Shown one piece after another: positions 15,840-22,700 of a stretch of 26,106 bases of DNA (position 1 is the stretch's first letter; each line of letters begins with the position of its first letter). Under the pieces are notes generated by a model. The model was not told the origin of the DNA, did no database searches, and saw only the letters and a list, made by a program, of their open reading frames with translations. Position numbers and translations under genes: made by a program. Origin of the DNA: a virus; the IMG/VR virus record IMGVR_UViG_3300043015_000282, positions 1 through 26,106 of that record; one strand, given 5' to 3'.

Positions 15840-16350
15840 TATTTTAGGGTTAAGCACTTTATAGACACTTCGTGTCTTATCAAACTACATTCAATCGTTT
15901 CGTTTCACTACACTCTTTCACTTGTTTGAAATTAACTCCGTTATCACGAAACAAGAGCCAAAATTCACCTGTTGCCAGATGAATTAAAAAATGGTCATCA
16001 CGATGGACAATCGCCATCTCCAACTCGGGTGCTATTAGGAACCAGTAAGCCTTTTGTCCCCATACACTACCGTCACTGCTTTCGCACTTACGGAAACTAA
16101 TATAAACTTGTGGAGTTCGTTTATATTAATTCTCAGGTTGCTTTTTCCCAGAGCCTGAATACTTTTAATACTGTTTATCGTGTGTTTGTATCTTTGCCGT
16201 CATACATCTCCAGAATCTCGCACCGGGTGTTTCCATTGCCGGATTGTCAAAGAGCCCGATTTAATATGCCTCGGTTGGGGCCGGTGTATGATCCTATGTG
16301 TGCCTGTATTAGTATGACTTGGTGTCTGAATGTGCCTTAAGTGTATATAG
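15840..16350. other. GC-richer convergent intergenic island
   Basis: This gap of about 510 bp lies between the plus-strand gp26 unit and the 3' end of the minus-strand gp55-gp46 operon. My hand count gives about 43% GC for 15961-16320, clearly above the flanking genes. It contains a palindrome AGACAC-TTC-GTGTCT near 15862-15876, a perfect 10-bp hairpin (arms 16098-16107 and 16119-16128, TAATATAAAC/GTTTATATTA), and arms CTTGTTT/AAACAAG near 15932-15960. On the minus strand GCTCTTTGACAAT (16243-16255) resembles the boxA antitermination element of bacterial rRNA operons. I see no tRNA cloverleaf and no strong gene; a weak minus-strand ORF is listed separately. Possible origins are a degraded acquired fragment, a structured RNA or a terminator region. 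Confidence 0.45.
15880..16017 (-). pseudogene. Weak ORF, possible truncated gene remnant
   Basis: An ATG at 16017 opens 45 codons (MAIVHRDDHFLIHLATGEFW to KRLNVV). The same frame is open upstream without any ATG or GTG to 16125, reading QVYISFRKCESSDGSVWGQK and AYWFLIAPELE, which also looks protein-like. The aromatic and charged composition suggests past coding, with the true N-terminus lost. No homologue is recognised. It lies just downstream of the GIY-YIG gene on the same strand. Confidence 0.3.
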
Positions 16351-16776
16351 TTATTTCTTTGTCAGTGACTCTTTAAGAATTTCTGAGCCACCTACTCTCA
16401 CATTGATAATACCATTGTAATATTCGTCTGTGAGTAGCACTTTTCTTTCAAATTGTTCTTGTGCTTCTAAGTAACTTGCAACACCTCTACTAGGACAATA
16501 ATGTAATATTTCTCTAGTAAAACTGCTTTCTCCAAGTTCTTCGACATCTGCATTTAAATGATCTGAACTCCCCCAATATGTACGCCAATCACTTTCCTTT
16601 GTACCACGACGTTTATTCTTTTTGCCTTTTAAGGGAGGTTTGGTTGTTTTGAACTTTGCTAACTTTTTACCTATGTACTTTTTATTGTTTGTAGTGTTAG
16701 TAATCAAATAAACAAATGCTTCGCAGTCTTCTGGTAATATATCTACAACACTACCATTATAAGTCCAGTTTGCCAT
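16351..16776 (-). CDS. GIY-YIG family endonuclease-like protein
   Basis: A 141-residue protein with a GIY-YIG nuclease core: FVYLITN (residues 21-27) and KKYIGKK (32-38), a basic segment KGKKNKRRGTKESDWRTYWG (50-69) holding the likely catalytic Arg, and SYLEAQEQFE with probable metal-binding Glu104. The N-motif-like YYNGIINVRVGG follows at 119-130. This type is frequent in T4-like marine phages, often as a stable single-domain protein rather than an active homing enzyme; no separate DNA-binding domain is evident here. Its ATG overlaps the stop of the upstream gene by 1 bp (TAATG), so it belongs to the gp47-gp46 operon. It may cut DNA during recombination or host-DNA breakdown; that role is inferred. 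Confidence 0.8.
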   Translation of the reverse strand: MANWTYNGSVVDILPEDCEAFVYLITNTTNNKKYIGKKLAKFKTTKPPLKGKKNKRRGTKESDWRTYWGSSDHLNADVEELGESSFTREILHYCPSRGVASYLEAQEQFERKVLLTDEYYNGIINVRVGGSEILKESLTKK

Positions 16777-17597
16777 TATCTAACTTCTATACGATCTATA
16801 AAAAGATTTTCAGCAATAATGTCTAAGTCTGCTTTGCCTACTAATTTTCCTAAGGGTATACGACCGTATGCCATTCTTTTATCGTCTACATCGTAAGGTA
16901 ATTTTTTATACATTCTAGCCAAAAATCTTTTTGCTCTTATCAGCAAACTTTCTGGCGGCAAAAGGCTAGGCTTAGTAAAATAAACTAAAAAGTCCGGCTT
17001 TAAAACACTAGTAGGATGTATATGTTCTTTAGGAATAGTTACATCGTTATCAGTAAAAACAGCAAACGGATCTTTACCCACATGTGGGTAGTTCATATAT
17101 AATATGTCTGGAGTCGATTCTAATGTAAACAAGTCATAGTCATCATCTTCTAATGGTTCGCCTGTATAATTTGTTGTTGTAATAAATCTTTTGGGTGGTG
17201 TTTCAAATGCAACTATTTGCTCATACTGGTGTATTTTATAATTTAAAATACTTAACCAATGACTTAGTTTTTTATCTAATTCCGAGTCAGTGAGGTTACT
17301 ATGTAAATTTACAAAATTTTCATGCAAATAGTTAGCATCTATATTTTCTAAATTTAAATCAGGTCTAAGAGTTTTAATCTGTTCAACGCAGTTATGTAAA
17401 GATTTTTCTATATCTTCTAGACTATCATTAAATCCATAAAATCTATCTCGTGATACTGGCGGTAACGGATTCTTTAAACAAATTTCCCAAATCCTCCTTG
17501 CAACTCTATGATCGTATAATTTAAATGTAAGAGTATACGTAGGTGGCTTTTTTAAAAGAAATCTTGCTCGAGTATTTAAATGAAAATCAATCAACAT
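16776..17597 (-). CDS. Unknown 273-residue protein coupled to gp46
   Basis: A soluble protein of mixed charge that I do not recognise. It begins MLIDFHLNTRARFLLKKPPT and ends IAENLFIDRIEVR. The first half is helical and Asn/Asp/Leu-rich; the second contains TPDILYMNYPHVGKDPFAVF and a basic stretch (RAKRFLARMYKKLPYDVDDK, about residues 224-243). It has no signal peptide, no membrane segment and no clear catalytic motif. It starts 11 bp inside the end of gp46 and its stop overlaps the start of the GIY-YIG gene, so all three are probably translationally coupled. The tight coupling suggests a partner in gp46/gp47 recombination or DNA degradation, but this is inferred from position only. Confidence 0.75.
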   Translation of the reverse strand: MLIDFHLNTRARFLLKKPPTYTLTFKLYDHRVARRIWEICLKNPLPPVSRDRFYGFNDSLEDIEKSLHNCVEQIKTLRPDLNLENIDANYLHENFVNLHSNLTDSELDKKLSHWLSILNYKIHQYEQIVAFETPPKRFITTTNYTGEPLEDDDYDLFTLESTPDILYMNYPHVGKDPFAVFTDNDVTIPKEHIHPTSVLKPDFLVYFTKPSLLPPESLLIRAKRFLARMYKKLPYDVDDKRMAYGRIPLGKLVGKADLDIIAENLFIDRIEVR

Positions 17598-19350
17598 ATT
17601 CAGTATCAGTATTGTATGCAGTAAAGCCGCCTTCTTTTACTACTGTTAAAACATTATTTACACGACCCACAAGTTCTTCCTTGTGAGAAATGAGCATAAT
17701 ATTTTTGCCTTGTTCTCTATGCATTTTTTTAAGTATGCCTAACGCATTCTCTACACCCATACTGTCCATTCCGCTATCGATAAGTTCATCGATACACATT
17801 AAGTTCATTGGCCTATTAAGACTTTCGTACATGTCTCTAAATGCCCAACTTAGACCTAATATAAGTCTATTACGTTCTCCTCTACTTAGATTATCAAAGT
17901 CTAAGTCTCTGCCATATTCAGTAATTTCAACACCAAGATCACTTGCAAATTTTACATCATGAGGTAAACCTAGTTTTTCCAAATAATGTGCAAGTCTATG
18001 ATTAAGGTACATTATATTTTGATCTATAATTTTCTTTCTAATAAAACTATCTTTGCTTGTTAATAATTTATATAAAAATTCTTGATGATCTTGTAAAAAT
18101 GTTAGTTCATTCATTTTATCAAAACTTATATTTTGAATTCCTGTATTTCGTAAAGATTCTATTTGTTCAATATATGGATTTAATTCGTCTGCTTTTTCTT
18201 CTAATTGTGACTTTAATGTTTCTAAGTTATGTTTATGTGATAGTGCATCTTCTAATGATGTATAATTGATTACCGGTTCTTCAGGGATATCAAATGTTTC
18301 TAATTCTTTTTTAAGTGTTGATACTTTTTCAAAAATCTCATCATAATAAATTTGCTCTGCACCTATCTTTTCTTCTAATTCTTTTGTGTATTCTTCGTGT
18401 GTTTCTAAATGTGCTGTGTCTTGTCCACATGCAGGACAAGTGCCTGATTTTGCATCTTCGAAATTATTTTTTAATTCATTTAATTTATTTAAACTTCTAT
18501 CAAGTGAACGCTCTGCCGTGCTAAGATCTTTTGTAGTAGTTTGTTCTTTTACTTTTTCTTCTTTGATAGCATGTGATAATTTATGATTTTCTAATTCTTT
18601 TTCTATATCAACTTGCTCTAGATTTATAATAGCATTACCCAGTTCGATAATTTTATCTTCTTTGTTTCTTTCCCATGCCTTACTACGACTTTCTATCTCT
18701 TTAACATTTAACTCTATACGTTTGTTACTTGCCTCTATAGTATTGATAGTTATTTCTTCTTCTTTGATACTATCTCTTGTATCTTTTTGGCGATCTTTTA
18801 GTACTTCTGCTTTACGAGATAAATCAGTAATTCCTAATAACTGTTCAATCATATCTCGTTGATCGTTGTTTTTCATTGATAAGAAAGGTTCGGTGTAAGT
18901 GTTTAGTGCAATTAAATGCTTAAACATGTTATGTGGAAAACCGATAATTTTTTCTATTTCTTTTTGTGTTTCTCTGCTGTCGCCCTGCTGTTCATTATCT
19001 AATGCATCCTCGCCATTTATAAACAATCTTAATACATTAGGTTTTCTTCCTCGCTCGATTCTATATTCACGACCTTCTATTTCGAATTCGACAGTGGTCA
19101 TCATGCCCTTGCCGTTTGTCTTGTTTATAAGATTATCTTTTCGAATATTTGTTAATGCTTCGCCGTATAATGCATAACTGAGTGCATTTATTATAGTAGT
19201 TTTTCCAGTACCATTTCTGCTACCGTCACCACCCATGTCTAAGTTATGGCCTAAAACTAATGTAAGTTGACAACCATCAAAGTTTACTGCCTGTGTGTTG
19301 TTACCAACACTCATAAAATTCTTTGCTGATACGTTCTTAATTTTTAGCAT
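17587..19350 (-). CDS. 46: Recombination endonuclease subunit gp46 (Rad50/SbcC-like)
   Basis: A 587-residue SMC-like ATPase. Walker A is at about residues 43-52 (GSRNGTGKTT). Two long coiled-coil arms flank a zinc hook with Cys305 and Cys308 (CPACGQ). The signature motif is LSRGERNRLILGL near 490, and Walker B is LMCIDELIDSGMD near 530, followed by a conserved His region (MLISHKEEL). With gp47 it forms the phage Mre11-Rad50-type complex that resects DNA ends for recombination-dependent replication and degrades host DNA. It is close to the T4 length (560). Its ATG lies inside the end of the 39-residue ORF (14-bp overlap), with AAAGGA upstream. Confidence 0.96.
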   Translation of the reverse strand: MLKIKNVSAKNFMSVGNNTQAVNFDGCQLTLVLGHNLDMGGDGSRNGTGKTTIINALSYALYGEALTNIRKDNLINKTNGKGMMTTVEFEIEGREYRIERGRKPNVLRLFINGEDALDNEQQGDSRETQKEIEKIIGFPHNMFKHLIALNTYTEPFLSMKNNDQRDMIEQLLGITDLSRKAEVLKDRQKDTRDSIKEEEITINTIEASNKRIELNVKEIESRSKAWERNKEDKIIELGNAIINLEQVDIEKELENHKLSHAIKEEKVKEQTTTKDLSTAERSLDRSLNKLNELKNNFEDAKSGTCPACGQDTAHLETHEEYTKELEEKIGAEQIYYDEIFEKVSTLKKELETFDIPEEPVINYTSLEDALSHKHNLETLKSQLEEKADELNPYIEQIESLRNTGIQNISFDKMNELTFLQDHQEFLYKLLTSKDSFIRKKIIDQNIMYLNHRLAHYLEKLGLPHDVKFASDLGVEITEYGRDLDFDNLSRGERNRLILGLSWAFRDMYESLNRPMNLMCIDELIDSGMDSMGVENALGILKKMHREQGKNIMLISHKEELVGRVNNVLTVVKEGGFTAYNTDTEYVD

Positions 19351-19456
19351 TCTTTCGTTTTTGTCCTTTTAAAAATAATTTATTTGCTTGACGTTGCATA
19401 CTTTGTTCTATCTGCCTGTCAAACCAATTCCTAAACCACTGTCTTAATTTGCCCAT
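19337..19456 (-). CDS. Tiny basic ORF between gp47 and gp46
   Basis: A 39-residue ORF, MGKLRQWFRNWFDRQIEQSM then QRQANKLFLKGQKRKNAKN. Its ATG overlaps the gp47 stop by 1 bp (TAATG) and its 3' end overlaps the gp46 start by 14 bp. The product is strongly basic, with an amphipathic Trp/Phe-containing N-terminal helix and a Lys/Arg tail. Precise interlocking on both sides argues that it is translated. Short ORFs occur near genes 46 and 47 in other T4-like phages, but I know of no function. It could bind DNA, contact the nuclease complex, or simply keep translation coupled. Confidence 0.6.
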   Translation of the reverse strand: MGKLRQWFRNWFDRQIEQSMQRQANKLFLKGQKRKNAKN

Positions 19457-20472
19457 TACTCTATTTCAATACTATTATAAATGTCTATTAATTTCTGAGA
19501 TTCTACTGTATTGCTTTCTATAGTTTCTAATTGTTGTATAACTATTTGATCAACACTTTCGAAAGTTATTTCGCCACCCTCATACTCCTCCTCTTCTTTT
19601 ATAGGAATAAGTTGTAGTTCTCTTACTTTATATTGTTCAGCAAATTTTTCTCTTATAAAGTTTGCTTCTTCATATGATATGCTGATATCTAGTTTTACTC
19701 TAGCATAAGTGTATTCGTCTAATAGATTTTGATGATTGTCTAATAATTCTTTAAGTGCAAACACTCTATACTTAGGACACTCAGTCCAATTTACATATTG
19801 CGGTTCTTCTCCCCATGTCAAAAACATTGCTCCTCTTTCCTCGTCGCCTACATCAGCATAATTATGAGGGAAAGCATTGCCTATATAATGTATATTATTG
19901 TTATATTGACGTTTGTGAAAATGTCCACTGAATACAAGTTCAGGACCTTTAAGCATGTCTGCTTTAATTCCACCGTGATCCGGCATTTCAACCATTGCGT
20001 TCATTTTAAAAAACGGCAATTCAAAATGACCAAACATATATTTACATTGCATCTTTGCAACTTTTTTGTGTTCATCACCTACTAGCCAAGGAATAATAGC
20101 AACATCATCTTGTAGGAAGTGTTCATCTACCATAACAAAGTTAGATAGGTCTCTTGCATATTCGATACTGTTAAGTTCACGTTTATCACGATAATATAAA
20201 TCGTGATTACCTGTTATAAAATAAACAGTTTCAAATGCATTGTTAAGTTTCTTAAGATCTCTGATAGTAGCATTCATTGTTGCTACATTTACACTTGCTC
20301 TGTGGTGATGCCAGTCGCCTAAGAATATACATGTTTCTGCATTTCTGGCTTTTGCTTCTGCAATGAACCAATCTATGTACCTTTCACAGTCTTGTAAATG
20401 TAAACGGCTATTCTGCTTTAATCCGTAATGTATATCCGTAAAACAGGCCGCTGTCTTAAACAGTTGTGGCAT
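19456..20472 (-). CDS. 47: Recombination endonuclease subunit gp47 (Mre11/SbcD-like)
   Basis: A 338-residue calcineurin-type metallophosphoesterase with the ordered metal-binding motifs FTDIHYG (Asp13, His15), FLGDWHHHR (Asp53), TGNHDLY (Asn89, His90), MFGHFELP and FSGHFHKRQ. This is the nuclease partner of gp46. The length matches T4 gp47 (339 residues). It starts 1 bp after the gp55 stop (TAATATG) without a clear Shine-Dalgarno sequence, so translation is probably coupled to gp55. It shares its stop with the start of the 39-residue ORF. Confidence 0.96.
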   Translation of the reverse strand: MPQLFKTAACFTDIHYGLKQNSRLHLQDCERYIDWFIAEAKARNAETCIFLGDWHHHRASVNVATMNATIRDLKKLNNAFETVYFITGNHDLYYRDKRELNSIEYARDLSNFVMVDEHFLQDDVAIIPWLVGDEHKKVAKMQCKYMFGHFELPFFKMNAMVEMPDHGGIKADMLKGPELVFSGHFHKRQYNNNIHYIGNAFPHNYADVGDEERGAMFLTWGEEPQYVNWTECPKYRVFALKELLDNHQNLLDEYTYARVKLDISISYEEANFIREKFAEQYKVRELQLIPIKEEEEYEGGEITFESVDQIVIQQLETIESNTVESQKLIDIYNSIEIE

Positions 20473-20473
20473 A

Positions 20474-21346
20474 TTAATTGTTGTTTATGTCTGTAGTTTC
20501 GTTTTCTATTGCCGACTCTCTCAAAGCCTTCATCTCATTTTCATGCTGAATCTGTCTACCATAACTTGGTAAGTGGCCTGAGTCGATTAAAATATCATCT
20601 CTGATAGTTTGATTTCTTTTTTCTAAATTTAATACTCTAGTAAAACTATTGTTTACAGCGGCAGTATAGTATGCAAATGGATTATCTGATTTTGCTTCGT
20701 TAAACTGCAATCCTATTTGAGATAACTGTACTAATGCTTGTCCACGCATTTCGTCTACATAAGTGTACCCTCTCCAGTTTGCTCTGTGACTGTACCTTTC
20801 AACTAGTTTTAAAAACATTGTGCCTAATTTGTTAGTAATACTACCAACAGTAGGATTAAACTGCCCGTTACTTAAACTGCCTTCCCAATGACTTCTAGCA
20901 ACTTCTACTATTTCATCACCTTGATAAGCATAATGTTTAAATGCTGGAAAGTTTACTTTTGCTTTAGTTTCTGCTTCATTTTTAGGATTTTTCTTTCTAC
21001 CTGGCTCATCTGGAATGTGTTCCATAGTCATTACTCTAAAAACAATTTTTTCTTTATCAATGCTCTTAGGATCTACAGCAAACTCTTTTTGTTTAGGTTT
21101 ATTTTTATAATCCTTAGGATCATGTTTGGCCATTGCGGCCTGATATGCGTCATATTGTAGTCTAGCAACATGATTTTCTCTAGCAGTTTTAAGACTATTT
21201 CTATTGATCTTTTTAACGTCTTCTAGAATTATATCAAATATGCTGTATTTTTCATCTGCTAGATAGCAGTATGACATTTTGCTTTTGTGTATTTCTTTTA
21301 ATATATCTCTGTTATTAAGATAATTAACTTTTTTAGGCTGTGCCAT
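20474..21346 (-). CDS. 55: Late-transcription sigma factor gp55
   Basis: A 290-residue protein. The N-terminal VNYLNNRDILKEI (residues 8-20) corresponds to YNYVNNKELLQAI of T4 gp55. The region about 188-255 (RANWRGYTYVDEMRGQALVQ, then FAYYTAAVNNSFTRVLNLEK) aligns with the T4 sigma region-2-like core that recognises the late -10 octamer. T4 gp55 has 185 residues; this protein carries about 100 extra residues between the N-terminal motif and the core, rich in Lys and Pro (KDYKNKPKQKEF). It directs RNA polymerase to late promoters, here presumably the GATAAATA sites. A strong GAGGAG lies before the ATG and a near-consensus sigma-70 promoter upstream. It is first in the gp55-gp47-gp46 operon. Confidence 0.93.
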   Translation of the reverse strand: MAQPKKVNYLNNRDILKEIHKSKMSYCYLADEKYSIFDIILEDVKKINRNSLKTARENHVARLQYDAYQAAMAKHDPKDYKNKPKQKEFAVDPKSIDKEKIVFRVMTMEHIPDEPGRKKNPKNEAETKAKVNFPAFKHYAYQGDEIVEVARSHWEGSLSNGQFNPTVGSITNKLGTMFLKLVERYSHRANWRGYTYVDEMRGQALVQLSQIGLQFNEAKSDNPFAYYTAAVNNSFTRVLNLEKRNQTIRDDILIDSGHLPSYGRQIQHENEMKALRESAIENETTDINNN

Positions 21347-21385
21347 TAACTCTCCTCAAAATTATCGTTCATTTATATTGTTAGT

Positions 21386-21413
21386 ATTATACACAGTCTT
21401 TTGTGTATGTCAA
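21386..21413 (-). promoter_or_regulatory. Consensus sigma-70 promoter of the gp55 operon
   Basis: On the minus strand, TTGACA (21408-21413), a 16-bp spacer and TATAAT (21386-21391), which are perfect hexamers, about 40 bp before the gp55 ATG. No GATAAATA is present on this strand here. This fits early transcription by unmodified host polymerase. Confidence 0.8.
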
Positions 21414-21460
21414 GTAGTATTTAGTTAAACTGGATAATAATAACATCTGTTAATGGATTA

Positions 21461-21468
21461 GATAAATA
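21461..21468 (+). promoter_or_regulatory. Predicted late promoter at a leaderless start
   Basis: Exact GATAAATA on the plus strand, then five bases and the ATG at 21474. T4 late geometry puts +1 on the A of the ATG. No Shine-Dalgarno sequence precedes the start. Confidence 0.7.
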
Positions 21469-21473
21469 GTTGT

Positions 21474-22397
21474 ATGGCATTTGGAAATTTAATATCAGGA
21501 TATCTTGGAAACAAGGCTAAACAAAAACTTGGCTCAATAGATAATCCAGTAATAAGGCGAGCAGTAGGTGGCCTTTTAGGAAATCTAGGTGGCGATATCT
21601 TTGGAGGTTTAGCAAGTCCTCCTAGAAACGCAGATTCAAACCTGTTATTTGGTGCAAGAAATTTAAGCGAATTACAATTAAGAAATAGATTAGCACAACA
21701 AAGTAATCAAGCCGCGGCGTTAGATGTTTCAAATGAAGGCAGTTTAGCAGAAAATAAAGACTGGCGTGCTAGGTTGCGACCTAAATCTGCAGGAGAATTA
21801 CTTACTTACAGAGCAACTGCCTCCAATGCTGAAGAATCAGCATTATTGGCGCCTATTATCGAATCAGGTGGCTTAGTTTTTCAATATACTCCTAGGTTTT
21901 TTATTAGTGGTACTGCAAACTATCATCAGCATGAAGGCCAAGGAATGAATTATCCTATCATGTCGTATATAAATTCGACACCGCCTAATTTTCCTGTATC
22001 ATCAGATTTTACTGCAAACAATATAGATGAAGCAAGATATGTTTTAGCAGTATTAACATTTTTAAAAGTTATGACAAAATCTGAATACGGTGATACAGCA
22101 GTAGGTAGAGGTGTAGCAGGTACTCCGCCACCGGTTCTATTATTTGAATATCTTGGAGACCATGGTTTTAATAAAGTACCAGTTGTATTAAGAAGTTATA
22201 CTGTTGAATATTCCGATACAGTAGACTATGTACCAGTAGTCACAAATATAAAGGGAAAACCTACAACCACATATGTGCCTACGTCAACATCAGTGATGAT
22301 TGATTTACAGCCAACTTACACACCTCAAAAACAACGCAAAAGATTTGATCTCAAAGGTATTACTACTGGTGAAAGTTATAAGGATGGGTTTGTATAA
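21474..22397 (+). CDS. 48: Baseplate/tail-tube cap protein, gp48-like
   Basis: A 307-residue protein. The N-terminus is Gly/Leu-rich (GNLISGYLGNKAKQKLGS, then AVGGLLGNLGGDIFGGL). The body has tail-tube-like phrases: GLVFQYTPRFFISGTANYHQ (about 132-151), NNIDEARYVLAVLTFLKVMTK (about 180-200) and PPPVLLFEYLGDHGFNKVPV (about 217-236). These match what I know of marine T4-like gp48, which caps the baseplate and starts tail-tube polymerisation; the related gp54 is the main alternative. It is followed directly by gp53, whose ATG overlaps its stop. It has a late promoter immediately before the ATG and no Shine-Dalgarno, so a leaderless mRNA is predicted. Confidence 0.78.
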   Translation: MAFGNLISGYLGNKAKQKLGSIDNPVIRRAVGGLLGNLGGDIFGGLASPPRNADSNLLFGARNLSELQLRNRLAQQSNQAAALDVSNEGSLAENKDWRARLRPKSAGELLTYRATASNAEESALLAPIIESGGLVFQYTPRFFISGTANYHQHEGQGMNYPIMSYINSTPPNFPVSSDFTANNIDEARYVLAVLTFLKVMTKSEYGDTAVGRGVAGTPPPVLLFEYLGDHGFNKVPVVLRSYTVEYSDTVDYVPVVTNIKGKPTTTYVPTSTSVMIDLQPTYTPQKQRKRFDLKGITTGESYKDGFV

Positions 22398-22699
22398 TGG
22401 CTAACTTTCATAGAAGAGATAGTTTTTTAAAAAATGCTGGCACATTCGAAAACTTTTTAGATTTAAATGCATTACCAAAAATGCCAAAATCTTTATATGA
22501 CGAAGAGTACACATTAAGTAGTGCTGATCACAAAAGACCTGATCTTTTAGCATATAAAATTTACAATAATACAAGACTGTGGTGGGTGTTTGCACTAAGA
22601 AATCCAGATGTATTAGTAGACCCTATTAATGATTTTGTAGAAGGAACAGTTATACAATTACCGTCAGGCGATACTGTTAAAAGAATAGCAGGTTTATAA
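22397..22699 (+). CDS. 53: Baseplate wedge protein gp53-like
   Basis: A 100-residue protein. YKIYNNTRLWWVFALRNPDV followed by LVDPINDFVEGTVIQLPS (about residues 53-90) is the typical gp53 core, a LysM-like fold found in many contractile-tail baseplates. T4 gp53 is longer (196 residues); this is the short form, essentially the core domain with an N-terminal arm. The ATG overlaps the gp48 stop (TAATG) and the next gene starts one base after its stop, which indicates translational coupling in the baseplate operon. Confidence 0.85.
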   Translation: MANFHRRDSFLKNAGTFENFLDLNALPKMPKSLYDEEYTLSSADHKRPDLLAYKIYNNTRLWWVFALRNPDVLVDPINDFVEGTVIQLPSGDTVKRIAGL

Positions 22700-22700
22700 G

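Noticed and set aside
15862-15876. Palindrome AGACAC-TTC-GTGTCT as a terminator for gp26
   Set aside because: Only a 6-bp stem with a 3-nt loop and no T-tract on either side, so termination is not supported.
16200-16260. Possible tRNA in the GC-rich gap
   Set aside because: The GGTGCGAGATTC stretch on the minus strand loosely recalls a T-arm, but no acceptor or anticodon stem can be formed.
16110-16340. 76-codon plus-strand ORF in the GC-rich gap
   Set aside because: No Shine-Dalgarno sequence, its start lies in a hairpin, the composition is not protein-like (Cys/Pro/Met-rich end) and no family is recognised.
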